Source: Strigamia acuminata (lineage: Eukaryota > Arthropoda > Chilopoda > Geophilomorpha > Linotaeniidae). Taken from it: a stretch of 64,000 nt of DNA. The notes beneath the pieces are model-generated. The model did not search any database, was not told where the DNA came from, and worked only from the letters and a program-made list of their open reading frames with translations. The stretch is from contig OX442321.1 of assembly GCA_949358305.1 (NCBI GenBank), positions 8,457,605-8,521,604 on the forward strand, written 5' to 3'. The position numbers were made by a program, and so were the translations under genes. Shown here one piece after another: positions 12,245 through 25,048 of this stretch (positions within the stretch are counted from its first letter, which is position 1; each line of letters opens with the position of its first letter).

Positions 12245-14352
12245 ATGGACAGAAAATGCTGCGTACCTCTTCAATCAAAACGGGAGATTGGATTGTTTGT
12301 TCATTCTTCGTCTGCATGCAACGAATTAGCCAAAATAGCAGAAGACAAAGCAGCTGTAAGAGAATCTCAGGAAATTGTAAGTGCAATTCATCAAACACTT
12401 TACATTTCCTCCGATAAAATTTCATTTTGTTTTATTTTTAAAAAAATCAAGAGTTGTTCCTTACCGGGTAATCCTCGTTCCACTTTCCTTATGGTATTCA
12501 GTCCTGATGGGTTTGTATTTTTTTAATTTTTATCTATTTGTAGGTTTTATTGTATTTGGTGATTAATATTGGTTTTGTTTTTCGTAGAACAAAGGTAGCA
12601 TCAACTCACGGTGATCATCACATCTACGTGAGTGATTTAAAAACGGGAAAATGCCTTCATACACTCGATGGGCATCCACGAACTCCTTGGTGTATCGCCT
12701 TTCACCCTTCTTCCAATGAAATTTTAGCATCTGGTTGTTTAGGTGGTGAAGTTCGAGTTTGGGATTTACATGTAATGTCATTATTCATATTTTATCCTTC
12801 CCAAACCGTTATTTTTTTTTTAATATTAATTTTTTTTAAATTTAGGGTGGAAGTGAAGTTTGGAAAACTCAACAGAATTCTGTAATAGCATCTTTAGCAT
12901 TTCATCCATTTGATCAAGTACTAGTAATAGCCACAGTTAACGAACTTTATTTTTGGGATTGGAATCAACAAAAACCTTTCGCGTGTTGTAAGACGTCGAC
13001 CGAGCGAGAGAAAGTCAGGTAAAATTCGATTTAAAATTGTTTTGTAAAATTGTTGGTTACTAATTTGATCCTTCTTTTTAGATACGTTAAATTTGATCTT
13101 TTGGGACACAAACTTATTACCGGTATTGCTAACGTATCTCCCACTCAAAATCAACGATCCGACCCAAATCGAAATCGCTACACGTCGTTGATAGAACATT
13201 ATCATCGTCTGCTCGATGTAAGACGTGGACAACAACAACAGCAAACTCCAGCAACAGTAATACAAAATTTAATATTAGTTTAATTTAATTAGTATTTTTT
13301 ATTTTTTTAATAAAGCAAAATACGGGTACTGATCCTATTGCTACTAGCGAAAGACCAACGTCTCCTACTCAAGCTCAGGCATTACAATCGGCAAGGGAAT
13401 ATGCTCAAGAAGTGACTTCGGACAATCTGCAATATAACCGTCTTTCGGATGTGAAAACTGAATTTTGAGTTTATATTTTAAGAATAAATAGAAATAATTA
13501 TTTTTTTAAATGTTTACAGCAACCTAATAGCCATTCAACGGAAGATTTTGATGGAAATTCTTGGCGTTTTCGAGATCCTTTGAGATTGAGAGAACGTACA
13601 ACTAATTCTTCATCATCTGAGCAACTGGAAACCAGACCTCGGTTTTTAACATTATTAAATATTGATTGGTTTTGCATACTTATTTTTATTTTTTGTTTGT
13701 CTTAAATAAAGTGATCCAAGTGCTTCTAACAGTCTCGACACAGCAATGACGGAAACGACTTTGCCATCGTCATTGATTCAGGCTTTAATTCGACTACAAC
13801 GGTCTTTAGACGTACTAACTCAAACGAGAATCAATACTACCTCAGAAAGAAATAGCTCAGAGCAGGTAACAACGTGCGGACTTAAAAAAAAATAGAAAAT
13901 GTTCGTTTTTAACTGTGGTAAATTCCAACATTTTTTTAAGGCTCATTTAAGGCAAAGAATTGAAGAGATTTTAAATAGGTTGTTTAATTTGTACGCAAGT
14001 ATTACACCACTGCGGATTCTTATGGACGAAGTCTTCCAAGGTATGTTGTAATTAAAAATTATTTTAGAAAATCGAAAAGAAAAAAAATATGAAATGAAAA
14101 CAAATAAATGTTGTTTAATACAGATGTCGACAGAGACGCACTTTTAGCAGAAGTAAATCGGGATAATGTTGGATCGATAGCTGGTCAGTCAGGTTTAGAT
14201 TCACAATTGCAAGGTTAATAGCCAAGCAAGACCTTAGTAACAGCCAAAACAAATTTTGCTCCGTGTATTCGATTTTAGAATTACGTCAACAGTTGGCGAG
14301 ATTATTGGACAGAATATTGCGTCCTGAAGCAGAAAGGAATGTATCAAAGTAC

Positions 14353-14390
<38 letters not shown>

Positions 14391-15412
14391 GAAAAAGAAA
14401 AAGAAAAAATTAAAAATAAAAATAATAAAAGTAAATTAATGCTAATTATTCTATTTTAGTGAAGCAAATCTCTCATTGCCTTCAACGAGCACATCATATC
14501 TAGACAACCAACCGTCATTGTCTTCGTCACACTCAAGACACAACGTTACACCGCGGTTTGCTCAGCCAATTGTGTGGGAACAGCCCTTGCTGGTGAACTA
14601 TCCTCGCAATGCGCAAACAATACGGCAGCAGCCCAACAACGAACAAGGAACGACCGACAGTGCCGTCTCCTCCGACAACGGAACATCTGAAAATCTGCAG
14701 GTGCGCAGATTAACAACTCGTACATCTCTGCATCTTCGATATTTTGTAATACCAAATTTAAGACGTGACCGCAATTCGCAGCCAACAGCTCCCGACGCCA
14801 GCGAGGCCCAGGCGACCCAGCCAAGTATCCAGACTACCGCCGCGCCTTCCGTTTGGTCGTTCTGTCACCACCGCAATTCCACTAACAGCGTTCCGCCGAC
14901 TTCCAGCCACGCTGCTGACCAAACAAATACCGATGGAGGCACCGGCGGGAATCGAAACTGGCTTCGTTATGCTCGTGGACACTTCAGATCAACTCACACG
15001 TCTTTCCGGCCCTACACGTCGGAAATACAGTCGCAAATACCCACCGCGACCACGTCGAACGAAGCGCGCAGAACCATGCAAATACCCCGAGTTCAGATCG
15101 ATCCGGCGGAACCAAGCTCGACGGACGACGATACCGATTTGCGACCCAGGGTAAGACCACGATCTCCACCTCTGTCATCAATGGTCAACATTGATCAAGC
15201 AGACGGGAGGCAACCGCATGTTGATTATCAAGCGGCTACAACCAGCAGTTCGGTTCCGGGTAGCCGCGTACCCACAAGTAGTCTCTACTTGCACCCTAAC
15301 TACGTGGCGTCGCTCTTCGAGGAAAGTTTGCAGCGAACAAATGCTCTTCAGTTGGTCATTAATCGAGCTCTTGCTGGTAATTCTGAAATAATTGATTTAA
15401 ATTTTATGATTT

Positions 15413-15443
<31 letters not shown>

Positions 15444-16578
15444 GGGACTGGGATTTTAGGGACGGCGGAGTTCGCCGTGGTGAGCAATGTGATGAGTCTG
15501 ACGCACCGTATACAGTGGTGGGATTTCAGCAGGCTCAGCATTCCAGATATCAGCGATTGTTAGTAGCGATGGGTTTGTGTGGGCGATTTTTCTACGACGT
15601 TTTGTTTTGCAGGTCGATCCAATATTGTTGTTGCGGAGTGCAAGATTCACAATGACGCCAGCGTGGATATATCGTCCGATAGTAGTCTTTTGGCCGTTTT
15701 GGTACCCGGCACAGTAGGTTTGCCTAGTACAACCGTGGTCAGTTTGTACTCGCTCGATAAACGAAATATAGGCACTTGTTTATATTCGTTGTATTTCGGG
15801 CCTAATGCCATATCTGTAAGCTTATCACCACTAAGCCGCTATATCATAGTTGGTCTTGCTTCAAGACGAGTTACAGTCGCTCCTAATGAGAAACAGGTAC
15901 TGAGAAGGGCTGAATGGGTCGCGAGAAAATACTAATGGAATTTATTATTTATTTGAAGGTTGTAGCTCAAGTTTTCAAACTTACATCTACCAAAGAGAAT
16001 ATTCAAGGCAATTTAGATGTAAAGTTGTTTTGAAATTTCAATAAATGTTTAATGATTTGTCCATTTTTTCTTCTAGTTGATTCGAAATATTGAACAATAC
16101 GGAACCAATCGTTTGCACGTCAGTTTAAATTCAATTCGCTGGTTACCACAACCGGGTCAGGGTATTGTTTATGGAACCAATAGGGGAGATCTAAAAATTT
16201 GCAGACCTGGGTGAATCATTGTGTTGTATTTTGACTTAGTTAATTAATTTTTTTTAATTAATTTATTTGTTTATTTGTTTATGGATTTCTAGGCCATCTA
16301 AAGAGGATGAATATCTTTACACTAGAACCAGGAGATCAGCTCCAACTTCGATGTTTGCAAATTTCAGATCGGTTCAGGGGCATTCGGTGCAATCGACATC
16401 GACGCAAACGGTGTCGCCTCAGACGCAGAGTGCCGGAACGCAAACTGGGCTCGATTTGGAAGGACATTCCGGTGTGGTTGCATCAACGTCGTCTGCTGGC
16501 GCTGGTTCTGCTTCTGGCTCTGTTTCTGGCTCCGCTTCTGGCTCCGCTTCTGGCTCCGCTTTTGGTTCTGCTCAGTAG
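12245..16578 (+). CDS. AMBRA1: AMBRA1-like WD40 autophagy/CUL4 substrate receptor
   Basis: AMBRA1 links Beclin-1 autophagy signalling to the CUL4-DDB1 ubiquitin ligase. The N-terminal half-propeller is well conserved: [64 protein letters not shown] and [19 protein letters not shown] long low-complexity Ser/Thr/Pro-rich middle follows, mostly in the single exon 14460-15375. The C-terminal half-propeller resumes with [91 protein letters not shown]. The tail holds two TQT motifs (STQTV, GTQTG near 16400-16445), the known dynein light chain LC8 docking motif of AMBRA1, and ends in Ser/Gly/Ala repeats. The start (ATG 12245) is less certain because the first exon is not clearly conserved and its 3' acceptor has a weak pyrimidine tract. 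Confidence 0.9.
14352..14388. repeat. (AAT)n microsatellite in an AMBRA1 intron
   Basis: About twelve tandem AAT/TAA triplets followed by an A/G-rich tract, just downstream of the exon ending RPEAERN. It is simple sequence with no other feature. Confidence 0.9.
15408..15440. repeat. (TTTA)n microsatellite at an AMBRA1 3' splice site
   Basis: Eight TTTA units run directly into the TTTTTAG acceptor, so the tetranucleotide array supplies the pyrimidine tract of this intron. Confidence 0.85.
16497..16566 (+). repeat. Ser-Gly-Ser-Ala coding repeat at the AMBRA1 C-terminus
   Basis: A 12-base unit (GCTTCTGGCTCC and close variants) is repeated about five times in frame, coding alternating Ala/Ser/Gly just before the stop. 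Copies differ at few positions, suggesting recent slippage. Confidence 0.85.
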
Positions 16579-16968
16579 TTTAATTTGTTTGGTTCATGTT
16601 AATGGAAAAAATAATAACTCGAAAAGTTTAGTGCGGTAATCCATACAAAATAAAGTTTATTGACAGTATGGTGACATGTGTAGGAATTTTTCTTAATTTT
16701 TTTTTACAGCAGTTGGACATGGTGGGAGAGATCATAGGTGTTATTTTTTCCAAGACTGCTCTGTGCTCTTAATTAAGGAAAGACAAATTTTGTGTTTTAA
16801 GAATTTAATTATTGCTTATTACAATAACAAACTTGTGATAAACATGGTAGTTAGCATTTATAAAAAAGAAAGAAGAAAAAGAAGTAGTCAATTTATTTTT
16901 TTGTTATTTTTGTTATTCTTCCAGTTTGTTAATTGCCGTTTTTCGGTGTTTTATTTCCTTTCCTTTTC

Positions 16969-17022
<54 letters not shown>

Positions 17023-17990
17023 TTATTATATTATTTATGCAATATAAGTTTTTGAATGTTGGGTCTGGCATTTTGGGATGCTTTACTGATTTATTGTCAA
17101 GGATTTATTTTAATGATGTATATGGCAATGTTTGTATTGTTGAGTGCTTTGTGATATTAAAAAGGTGTAACTATTGGTTTGTTTTGGTTAAGTGGCCAAA
17201 AATACAAATACAAAAAGAACCTCTGCCGATTGTATAAGCCGATAAAGCAGTTGTATGATTCTGTCTGATGAACCAGGTAAATATCTTCTGGTCTTCATTT
17301 TTAAAAGAATAATCTAACTTAAAGCACCACTCTGCTGGCGCCCCTGTTACAGTGAAGTGGGTTTCTTTGGACATATAAGAATAAAGATGGCGGATTATGA
17401 GCAACGAGAAAAGAAAACTTGGGGGTTTTGCATTTGTAGAGTAAAATCCTAGTTGGATTCACCCCGAAATGTCTAATACAAACCTAACCTGACCTAATAT
17501 TTTATCATTAGACATTTTGTCATTAGAAATTTTGAGCGCCTCCCATCCTAGTCTGTTCATTGTAATGATTCAATGAATTGTACAAATACCAAGAAAAAAT
17601 AACATTAAATAATAATAATAATAATAATAATTTTAAAATTAGTCTTTTCTAGGGTGTCAAGCACCAATTCATTCCACTCCTAACAGTTTAATAAGTTTAA
17701 TAAAACCTGGATTATTCAAAAACAACATCATTTTAGACATTTTGAACAATGCAGAAAACGAAACCTATGTAAGTCCGAAACTTATTCACTACCGCCATCT
17801 TTATGCGAATTTAAAATAAAAAAATCGCCGTTATAAAAAAAATTAAGAGCAAAAAATTTCAAATTCAATTTAAATAAAAGTAATAGGAAATTATAAAAAT
17901 ATCTAAACCTAATTTTAAATAACTTGAACAAATACGAAATCGGTGCCGCGAAATCAACGGCCAACAAATTACCCTATTCATTTTGAAGAA
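16579..17990. other. AMBRA1 3' UTR, microsatellite and RSF1 upstream region
   Basis: There is no supportable exon. It contains an AATAAA near 16650, a (TTA)n array of about 16 units at 16975-17023 and a smaller (AAT)n run at 17607-17631. A short TTAGG-like tract on the minus strand (17488-17504) is too short to interpret. The RSF1 promoter and 5' UTR presumably occupy the last few hundred bases. Confidence 0.45.
16975..17023. repeat. (TTA)n microsatellite
   Basis: About sixteen uninterrupted TTA triplets in the AMBRA1 to RSF1 spacer. Confidence 0.95.
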
Positions 17991-20900
17991 ATGGTCGATT
18001 TCAAGATGGCTAATAATGAGGAATCGGTTTACAACGATCCAAATTTTGCCATCATTTGTTCGTTTGTAGATAAGTTTGGTGATTTGAACGGCATAACAGA
18101 TTTTTCTATAGTCGATTTGCAAGAGAAATTAGAAAACACAAAAGACAGTAAGTGCTTGAATCGCTTTTAAGTATGGGGGAGCTGGCCAAGGTTATTGTGC
18201 CTCTGGAGAAAACGATTACATCTTACAATCTTAATGTTTATATTGCTATTCGACCGAACCTATTAAAAACTGGACATAATTAAAACGCACGCTAGCAGTC
18301 GCACCACCAAAATCTAAAACGTCTAAAAAAATACATGGTGTTATTAAATAAACAAATTGGTGTGATTGACCTTAAATTTCAACTCATCACGTATATTTTG
18401 ACAAGTTTGTTGACAGTTGTAATCCAGCAATTCCGAGGCATTTGTTTTGCATATTATGTTATATTTACTCGTTTATTTTATTAGTTTCACCGGAATGGAT
18501 AGATTTTCATGTTCGCTTGTTGCGGAAAGCTGGGCGTAAAAGCGTTTCTAATGACAGATGGGAAAAAGCGCTAATTAAGGTATGAATTCGATATTGTTTA
18601 ATATATTAATAATAATGGAATGATATCATTTTCTTTTGTTTTTTTCTTTTTCTTTTTATTCCGAAACAGTTTTGTCACAGCTACTCTAAAACGGATGCTT
18701 GGGAAATTGAAAGGTTTGGGTATAAAAAGGCCAAACTAGTTGTCAAAATCAATGTTTTGAAGGTAATTGATGTTTTTACACGAGAGAATAAATAACAAAA
18801 GTATAATTTTTATTTTTATTTTTTTTTAGCATTTGTTGGAAGCGCAGTTTGATGGCAATTCTAAGTTTAAGGCAGAAGTTAACAAATTTACGGCACAGCA
18901 ATTACGTCTTTTGCCAATTGGAAGAGATATAAATGGACAAATGTATTGGTATCAAATTGACAAAGACCTTAACCTGAAAGTATACAGAGAAGATCAAGAT
19001 GATGAAACGTGGGAAATTGTAGTCAGGTAGAAAAAATTGTTTTCTAACATTTATATTTGTGTTTAAATTGTTTAAATTGTTTGGTTTGACAGTGAACGGT
19101 CCGATTTGGCTGGTCTTATTGACAAATTGACAAACGGATCTCAGTTTAAACAGGGTGAAAGCACAACAAGTAGTGAAAACGACGACAGCAAGGACAGTAG
19201 TTGTGCAGCAAAACTTGAAGCTAAGAAACCCATCACAGACACGGGGCAGGCAACCGAATCTCCGAGCAAAGAAAATGTGCGATTTATCTCTTCTCGATAA
19301 TGAATCGTCCGCTTAATCGTCCGCTTTTATTTTCAGGTGAAAGTTGTAATTAAAAGTGAAGAAGAATCGTCGAACGAAGGGGAAGCGGAGGAAGCAAAAG
19401 AAGTTGTAAATAAAGAAGTTGAAGTTAAAGTTAAACTGGAAGAAAAAGCCCAAAACCTAAAAATTAAAGTGCCAGGAACTCCTGAAAATGTTAAAACCGA
19501 AGTAGGGCATTTAAAAAAAAATGTTTGATGTTTGTATGAATTATATTTTTCTTTATTTTTTTTTAAAGAAATGTACCGCGGAGACTTACAGTCTCAAAGT
19601 GGAAGAAAAAGCGAGTGAAGAAAATTGTTCATCCACAATGTCGGGAGTAAAAGTTGAAACATCGTTACCGAAATCTGATTTACTCGTCGTCGGCGAAGTA
19701 AGCGAGCGATTTAATCGACTGTTTAGCGTGAAAATTTAAATTAAAAAAATCTATTATCTTTCAGAAAATTAAAGCAGAATCAAAACCCGAATTGCCAATT
19801 GATATTTCTCCATCGAAAGATGTTCCTAAGCGAGCTAGCGTCATTAAAATGGTGGAAAAGATCGCGGAATTGCCACCCACATCGGAAGATATTCCCGAAA
19901 AACCAGCGTCGGACGAACCCATGGACCTTGAAGTGAAACCTTCCAGGCGTATCATCAAATCACCGATCGTGGAGGACGTGCCAAGCGATGCCGATTCGAA
20001 GACGAGCGAAACGTCGTTTTCTGCACCATCGGTTCTGATAAATGATAAATTAATGAGTGAAACTGAAAGGATGGAAATGGATGTCGGGAAAGAGAGAAAC
20101 GAAATTGTAGTATCTCCCAGCAAATTGAAATTGGAAGAAAAAATTGGGAGCGAACGCATGATACCTTTCAAGAAGCGAGGTATCCCTAAGGATGTTGAGT
20201 CGTGTAGTTCCAATAAACTCAGCTCCCTCGCGACCAGTGCTCAAGATTTGAGTAGCACTCCACCGGAATTGACGAGTCCTTCGGTTCACGTGGACGCGAG
20301 TGCATTGAGCGGTGCTTCGGAAGCCAAGCCGAGGATGTTCGAAGCGCACAGAGAGACCGATGCGCTTCCGTTTGAAGGGGCTAAGAACAAACTGAGTGTG
20401 CTTTATAAGGACAAAAGGATTTTAAGTGATGAACAGCAAACGTTAGTTGCTACCGAGACTTTAGCTAAACCTTTGCCAGTGAAGCATGATCTACCGCCTT
20501 TGTTTCAACCGCAGTTTCTTGTAAATAAGCCGAGTACAGTTACGGAAGCACATCACGACACACCCGCCGTTGTGTACACGAGTGAAGAGCGTAATAGCCT
20601 TTCGCTGCGCGAGCAACCGATTTGCTTGTCAACGAGTGAATTAGATTCGAAATCTCATTTGTCACAAGTGGAATCTCGAGACGAGACGAAGGAGGAAGCT
20701 AAATCAAAAATGGACGTGGACGAAGGAAATACTGGACAAGGTAAAAGTGCGTTGGATTTAACGGTACAGACTGACGTGAAGCCGTTAAATCTGACCGAGG
20801 GGAACGGGAAGAAGGGGGAAGCGACCTCGGAGAATATTTTAGTGGAAATTCGAAAGAAATCGTTAGAACACCGAACTAAAAACGAAGTGTTAACCATAAC

Positions 20901-23900
20901 CGAACGTGACAATGTGAAACATGTGATTCCACATCAGGAAAAAGAGGTTCGCAAATGTGCGGGGAAAGGACTGGAAATGTCCCTGGCTCGTATACGAGAA
21001 CGGCAAGAAATGGCTAAAGGTAAAGGCAAGTGTTTCTTGTCGCCGGAGAGACGGGAAAACGAGTCTTTCGTCGGTGGTTTAATGCCGTTGCCGTTGTCGT
21101 TGGCGTTTAAGCGAAATGACGGCGAATCCGAACGGTTGGACGAGAAGAAAGAAACGATACAGATCGAAGGCAATAAAAAGGAAGTGAATGAAGTCGTTAA
21201 TTTAAAATCTAATTCGAAAATTGTGCAAGCAAAGAGCGAAGAGAAACCGGTCAAGGATGTTAATATAAGCTATTCAATGTCGTGTAAGGTCGATGGTGAA
21301 AGGAGTTTGATGGGATTGAAGAAAAAAGAAACAGCAGTGGTGAAACCTGAAAATTTGGCAGAGAAAAATGGATCGAATGAGAAGGAAAGGGTCGTCGAAG
21401 GGACGAGTAAAGTTGAAGGCGAAATTACCGAGAAGGTCACAAGTGAGGACAACAAAGCGGAGAATGCACTCGAGAAACTTGATGTGTTTGTTGTTGAAGC
21501 TAAAGAGAAAGTGGGTGATCTGAAAGGGGATGGTTTGGTTCGGGATGAAAAGAGAGTTGGAGAAGAGTTGAGAGAAGATTCGGAAGATAAATATTCAAAA
21601 TGTTTGGATGAAACTCGGAAACAAGCGGAAGAAAAGATAAAGTTGGAAGTTTCCAAGGAGTTGAAAAGTGATGAAGCAAAGATGGGTAATGAAAAGAGCG
21701 TGGTGAAGGACGATGTTAGCGGCGAAATTGAAAAGATGGAGCACTGTGACTCGGGAAAGTTGGGAAACGAAGTTGGAAAAGTTGATTGTGGAGGAAAATT
21801 AGACGGCGATAAAGTTGAGAAGGAAAGGGGAAAAGAAGAGGTGAAGAGAGTGGATGGGAAAGAAGAAAAGGTTGATAAAAAGAATGAAAACGTTGAGGTT
21901 AAAGTAGAAAAGGAAAAAGTAAATGTTGATGTGGGAGGAGAAGAGAAAAAAGGAATTGTCGAGGCTGGAAAAGTAGATAGAAAGAAAGAACCTGAGAAGG
22001 AAAAACTTGATAGCGTAAAGGTGGAAAAGGAAGCGGATAAATTAGCATGTGGGAAATTTGAAAAAGAAGAAAAAATAGATTCTGGAGAAGCAGAAAAAGA
22101 AGAAAAAATTGATTCTAGAAAAGCAGAAAAAGCAGAAAAGAATGATTTCGGAAAAGCAGAAAAACATGATTCCGAAAAAGCAGAAAAACATGATTCCGGA
22201 AAAGCAGAAAAACATGATTCCGGAAAAGCAGAAAAACATGATTCCGGAAAAGCAGAAAAACATGATTCCGGAAAAGCAGAAAAACATGATTCTGGAAAAG
22301 CAGAAAAACATGATTCCGGAAAAGCAGAAAAACATGATTCCGGAAAAGCAGAAAAACATGATTCTGGAAAAGCAGAAAAACGTGTTTCCGGAAAAGCAGA
22401 AAAACATGATTCCGGAAAAGCAGAAAAACATGATTCCGGAAAAGCAGAAAAACATGATTCCGGAAAAGCAGAAAAACATGATTCCGGAAAAGCAGAAAAA
22501 GAAGAAAAACATGATTCCGGAAAAGTAGAAAAAGAAGAAAAACATGATTCCGAAAAAGGAGAAAAAGGAGAAAAACATAATTCCGGAAAAGTAGAAAAAG
22601 GAGAAAAACATAATTCTGGAAAGGTAGAGAAGGAAGAAAAAGTTATTTCCGCAAAAGTCGAAAAGAGAGAAAAACAGCTTGATTCCGGAAAATTAGAAAA
22701 AGGAAAAGAAAAACAACTTGATTCCGGAAAATTTGAAAAAGAAAAACAACTTGATTCCGGAAAATTTGAAAAAGAAAAACAACTTGATTCTGCAAAATTT
22801 GAAAAAGAAAAACAACTTGATTCCGAAAAATTTGAAAAAGAAAAACAACTTGATTCTGCAAAATTTGAAAAAGAAAAACAACTTGATTCTGCAAAATTTG
22901 AAAAAGAAAAACAACTTGATTCCGCAAAATTTGAAAAAGAAAAACAACTTGATTCTGCAAAATTTGAAAAAGAAAAACAACTTGATTCTGCAAAATTTGA
23001 AAAAGAAAAACAACTTGATTCTGCAAAATTTGAAAAAGAAAAACAACTTGATTCCGGAAAATTTGAAAAAGAAAAACAACTTGATTCTGCAAAATTTGAA
23101 AAAGAAAAACAACTTGATTCTGCAAAATTTGAAAAAGAAAAACAACTTGATTCCGCAAAATTTGAAAAAGAAAAACAACTTGATTCTGCAAAATTTGAAA
23201 AAGAAAAACAACTTGATTCTGCAAAATTTGAAAAAGAAAAACAACTTGATTCCGCAAAATTTGAAAAAGAAAAACAACTTGATTCCCCAAAATTTGAAAA
23301 AGAAAAAGAAAAGGTTGATTCCGGACAATTTGAAAAAGAAAAACTTGATTCCGGAAAATTAGAAAAAGAAAAATATGTTTCCGGAAAAGCAGGTGAAGAA
23401 GAAAAAAATGATTCCGGAAAAGCAGAAAAAGACGAAATACCTGATTGCCGAATAGGAGAAACAGAACCAGATTCTGGAAAATTAGAAAAAGTAAAAGAAA
23501 AAATTGATTCGGGAAAAGAAAAGGGAAAACGTGTATCTCCAAAACTAGGGAAAAGAAAACTCGACCAAGGAAACCTAACACCGGAAACTTCGAACGCAGA
23601 CACACAAGATGAGCTCAATACCGACGCTAGCGAGAGAGCAAAAGCAGATAAAGATAATAACGAAGAAAAAGAACCAGATTCTGGAAAATTAGAAAAAGGA
23701 AAAATTGATACGGGAAAAGAAAAGGGAAAACGTGTATCTCCAAAATTAGGGAAAAGAAAACTCAGCCAAGGAAATCTAACACCAGAAACATCGAAAGCAG
23801 ACAAAAAAGATGAGCTCGATACCGATGCTAGCGTCAAAGCAAAAGCGGATAAAGATAATAACGCAGAAAAAGAATCGGTAAATGCACCCAAAACCGACAG

Positions 23901-25016
23901 CGAAGTGAATGAATTGGCAAATGCGCCGAAAGATGACGCAACTACCGAAATGGAAGGAGTTGAGAGCCTAGTCGATAACGTAGTCCCGCCAACATTATCA
24001 ACGAGAGGAAAAAGAGGAAAACCGAGGGGTCGCGGAAGTCCTAGGGGACGTGGAGCGAGGAATCAGACGCGAGTAATTCCGATCGAAGAAAAATCTCCCT
24101 TGGTTGATGACGACAGCGATTCCAGCCAATCCAAATCGGAAACCGCCGAAGAATCGCCAAGACCGAAAAGGGGAAAAGGAAGGGGAGGCGGAAGAGGTAA
24201 AAAAAAATTAATTATTTAATTAAACAAATATTTAATTTAATTTAATTTTGTTACCAAGGTCGGGGTAGGATCATCGAAGATGAGGCGCACGTCCCAGTTA
24301 AACGTAGTCAAAGGCTTCAGGCACAGCGAGATAAACAACAAGAAATGGACAAACAAATGATGGAAGAACGGCGTCTGCTGGAGGAATTCGAGCTGCAACA
24401 GCGAGAGGAAGATCAGCGGAGGCGGCAAGAGCAGAAGGATCAAAAGGTTCAGAAATTGGTGGTTGTCTCCTCGGTAATCTCATAAGTAGGCAATCTTCTC
24501 TGGTGTTGTTAACCCTTCCTACTGTCACGGCATGAATGTGCGAGTGATTGTGTACCTTTGATTTGTTTAAACAAGGAAGTTTTATTCTTTTTTTTTTTGT
24601 TCTTTTTTTATTTATTCTTATTTTTTTTGCTGCTATTAACGCAAATTATAATATTTGTTGCACGTTTTGCTCTAGCAGATAAGAAAGCATAAGGGACGGC
24701 GGAAGAAACGAGGTCGGCCGAAAAAAAAGGTTAAGCTACGTGATGATTTATTTATTATTTACAGTTGTAAACGTTTAATGCTTTTTGGCTTTTGCTGCTT
24801 TTTTAATTTTTAATTATAATTCGTTTTTTTGGTTTGTGAGTGAATCTTAAGAGTGGAGTTTGTCTTGTCTTTTGTGGAAGAAAAAATTGTTAATTTTGAA
24901 GTTACTTTTGTCAAGTTTTGTTGAAAACGATAGAGAAATTAATTTTTTTTTTTAAATGTTGAATTGTGTAATTAAGTGTTGTTAATAATTAGGACGAAGA
25001 TTATGAAGAGGATGAC

Positions 25017-25048
<32 letters not shown>

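Noticed and set aside
17488-17504. Short TTAGG-like tract (CCTAACCTGACCTAA), possibly telomeric
   Set aside because: Only about three imperfect units; far too short to call an interstitial telomere.
22109-23362. Plus-strand open frames coding KNMIPEKQ and [11 protein letters not shown] repeats
   Set aside because: These are the same minisatellites read in another frame; the RSF1 frame is fixed by conserved domains on both sides.
21270-23891. An 873-codon open frame on the minus strand, rich in Phe, Ser and Pro
   Set aside because: It is antisense to the RSF1 exon. The 24- and 30-base repeats are multiples of three, so once one unit lacks a stop in a frame the whole array does. No homology and no splice logic.
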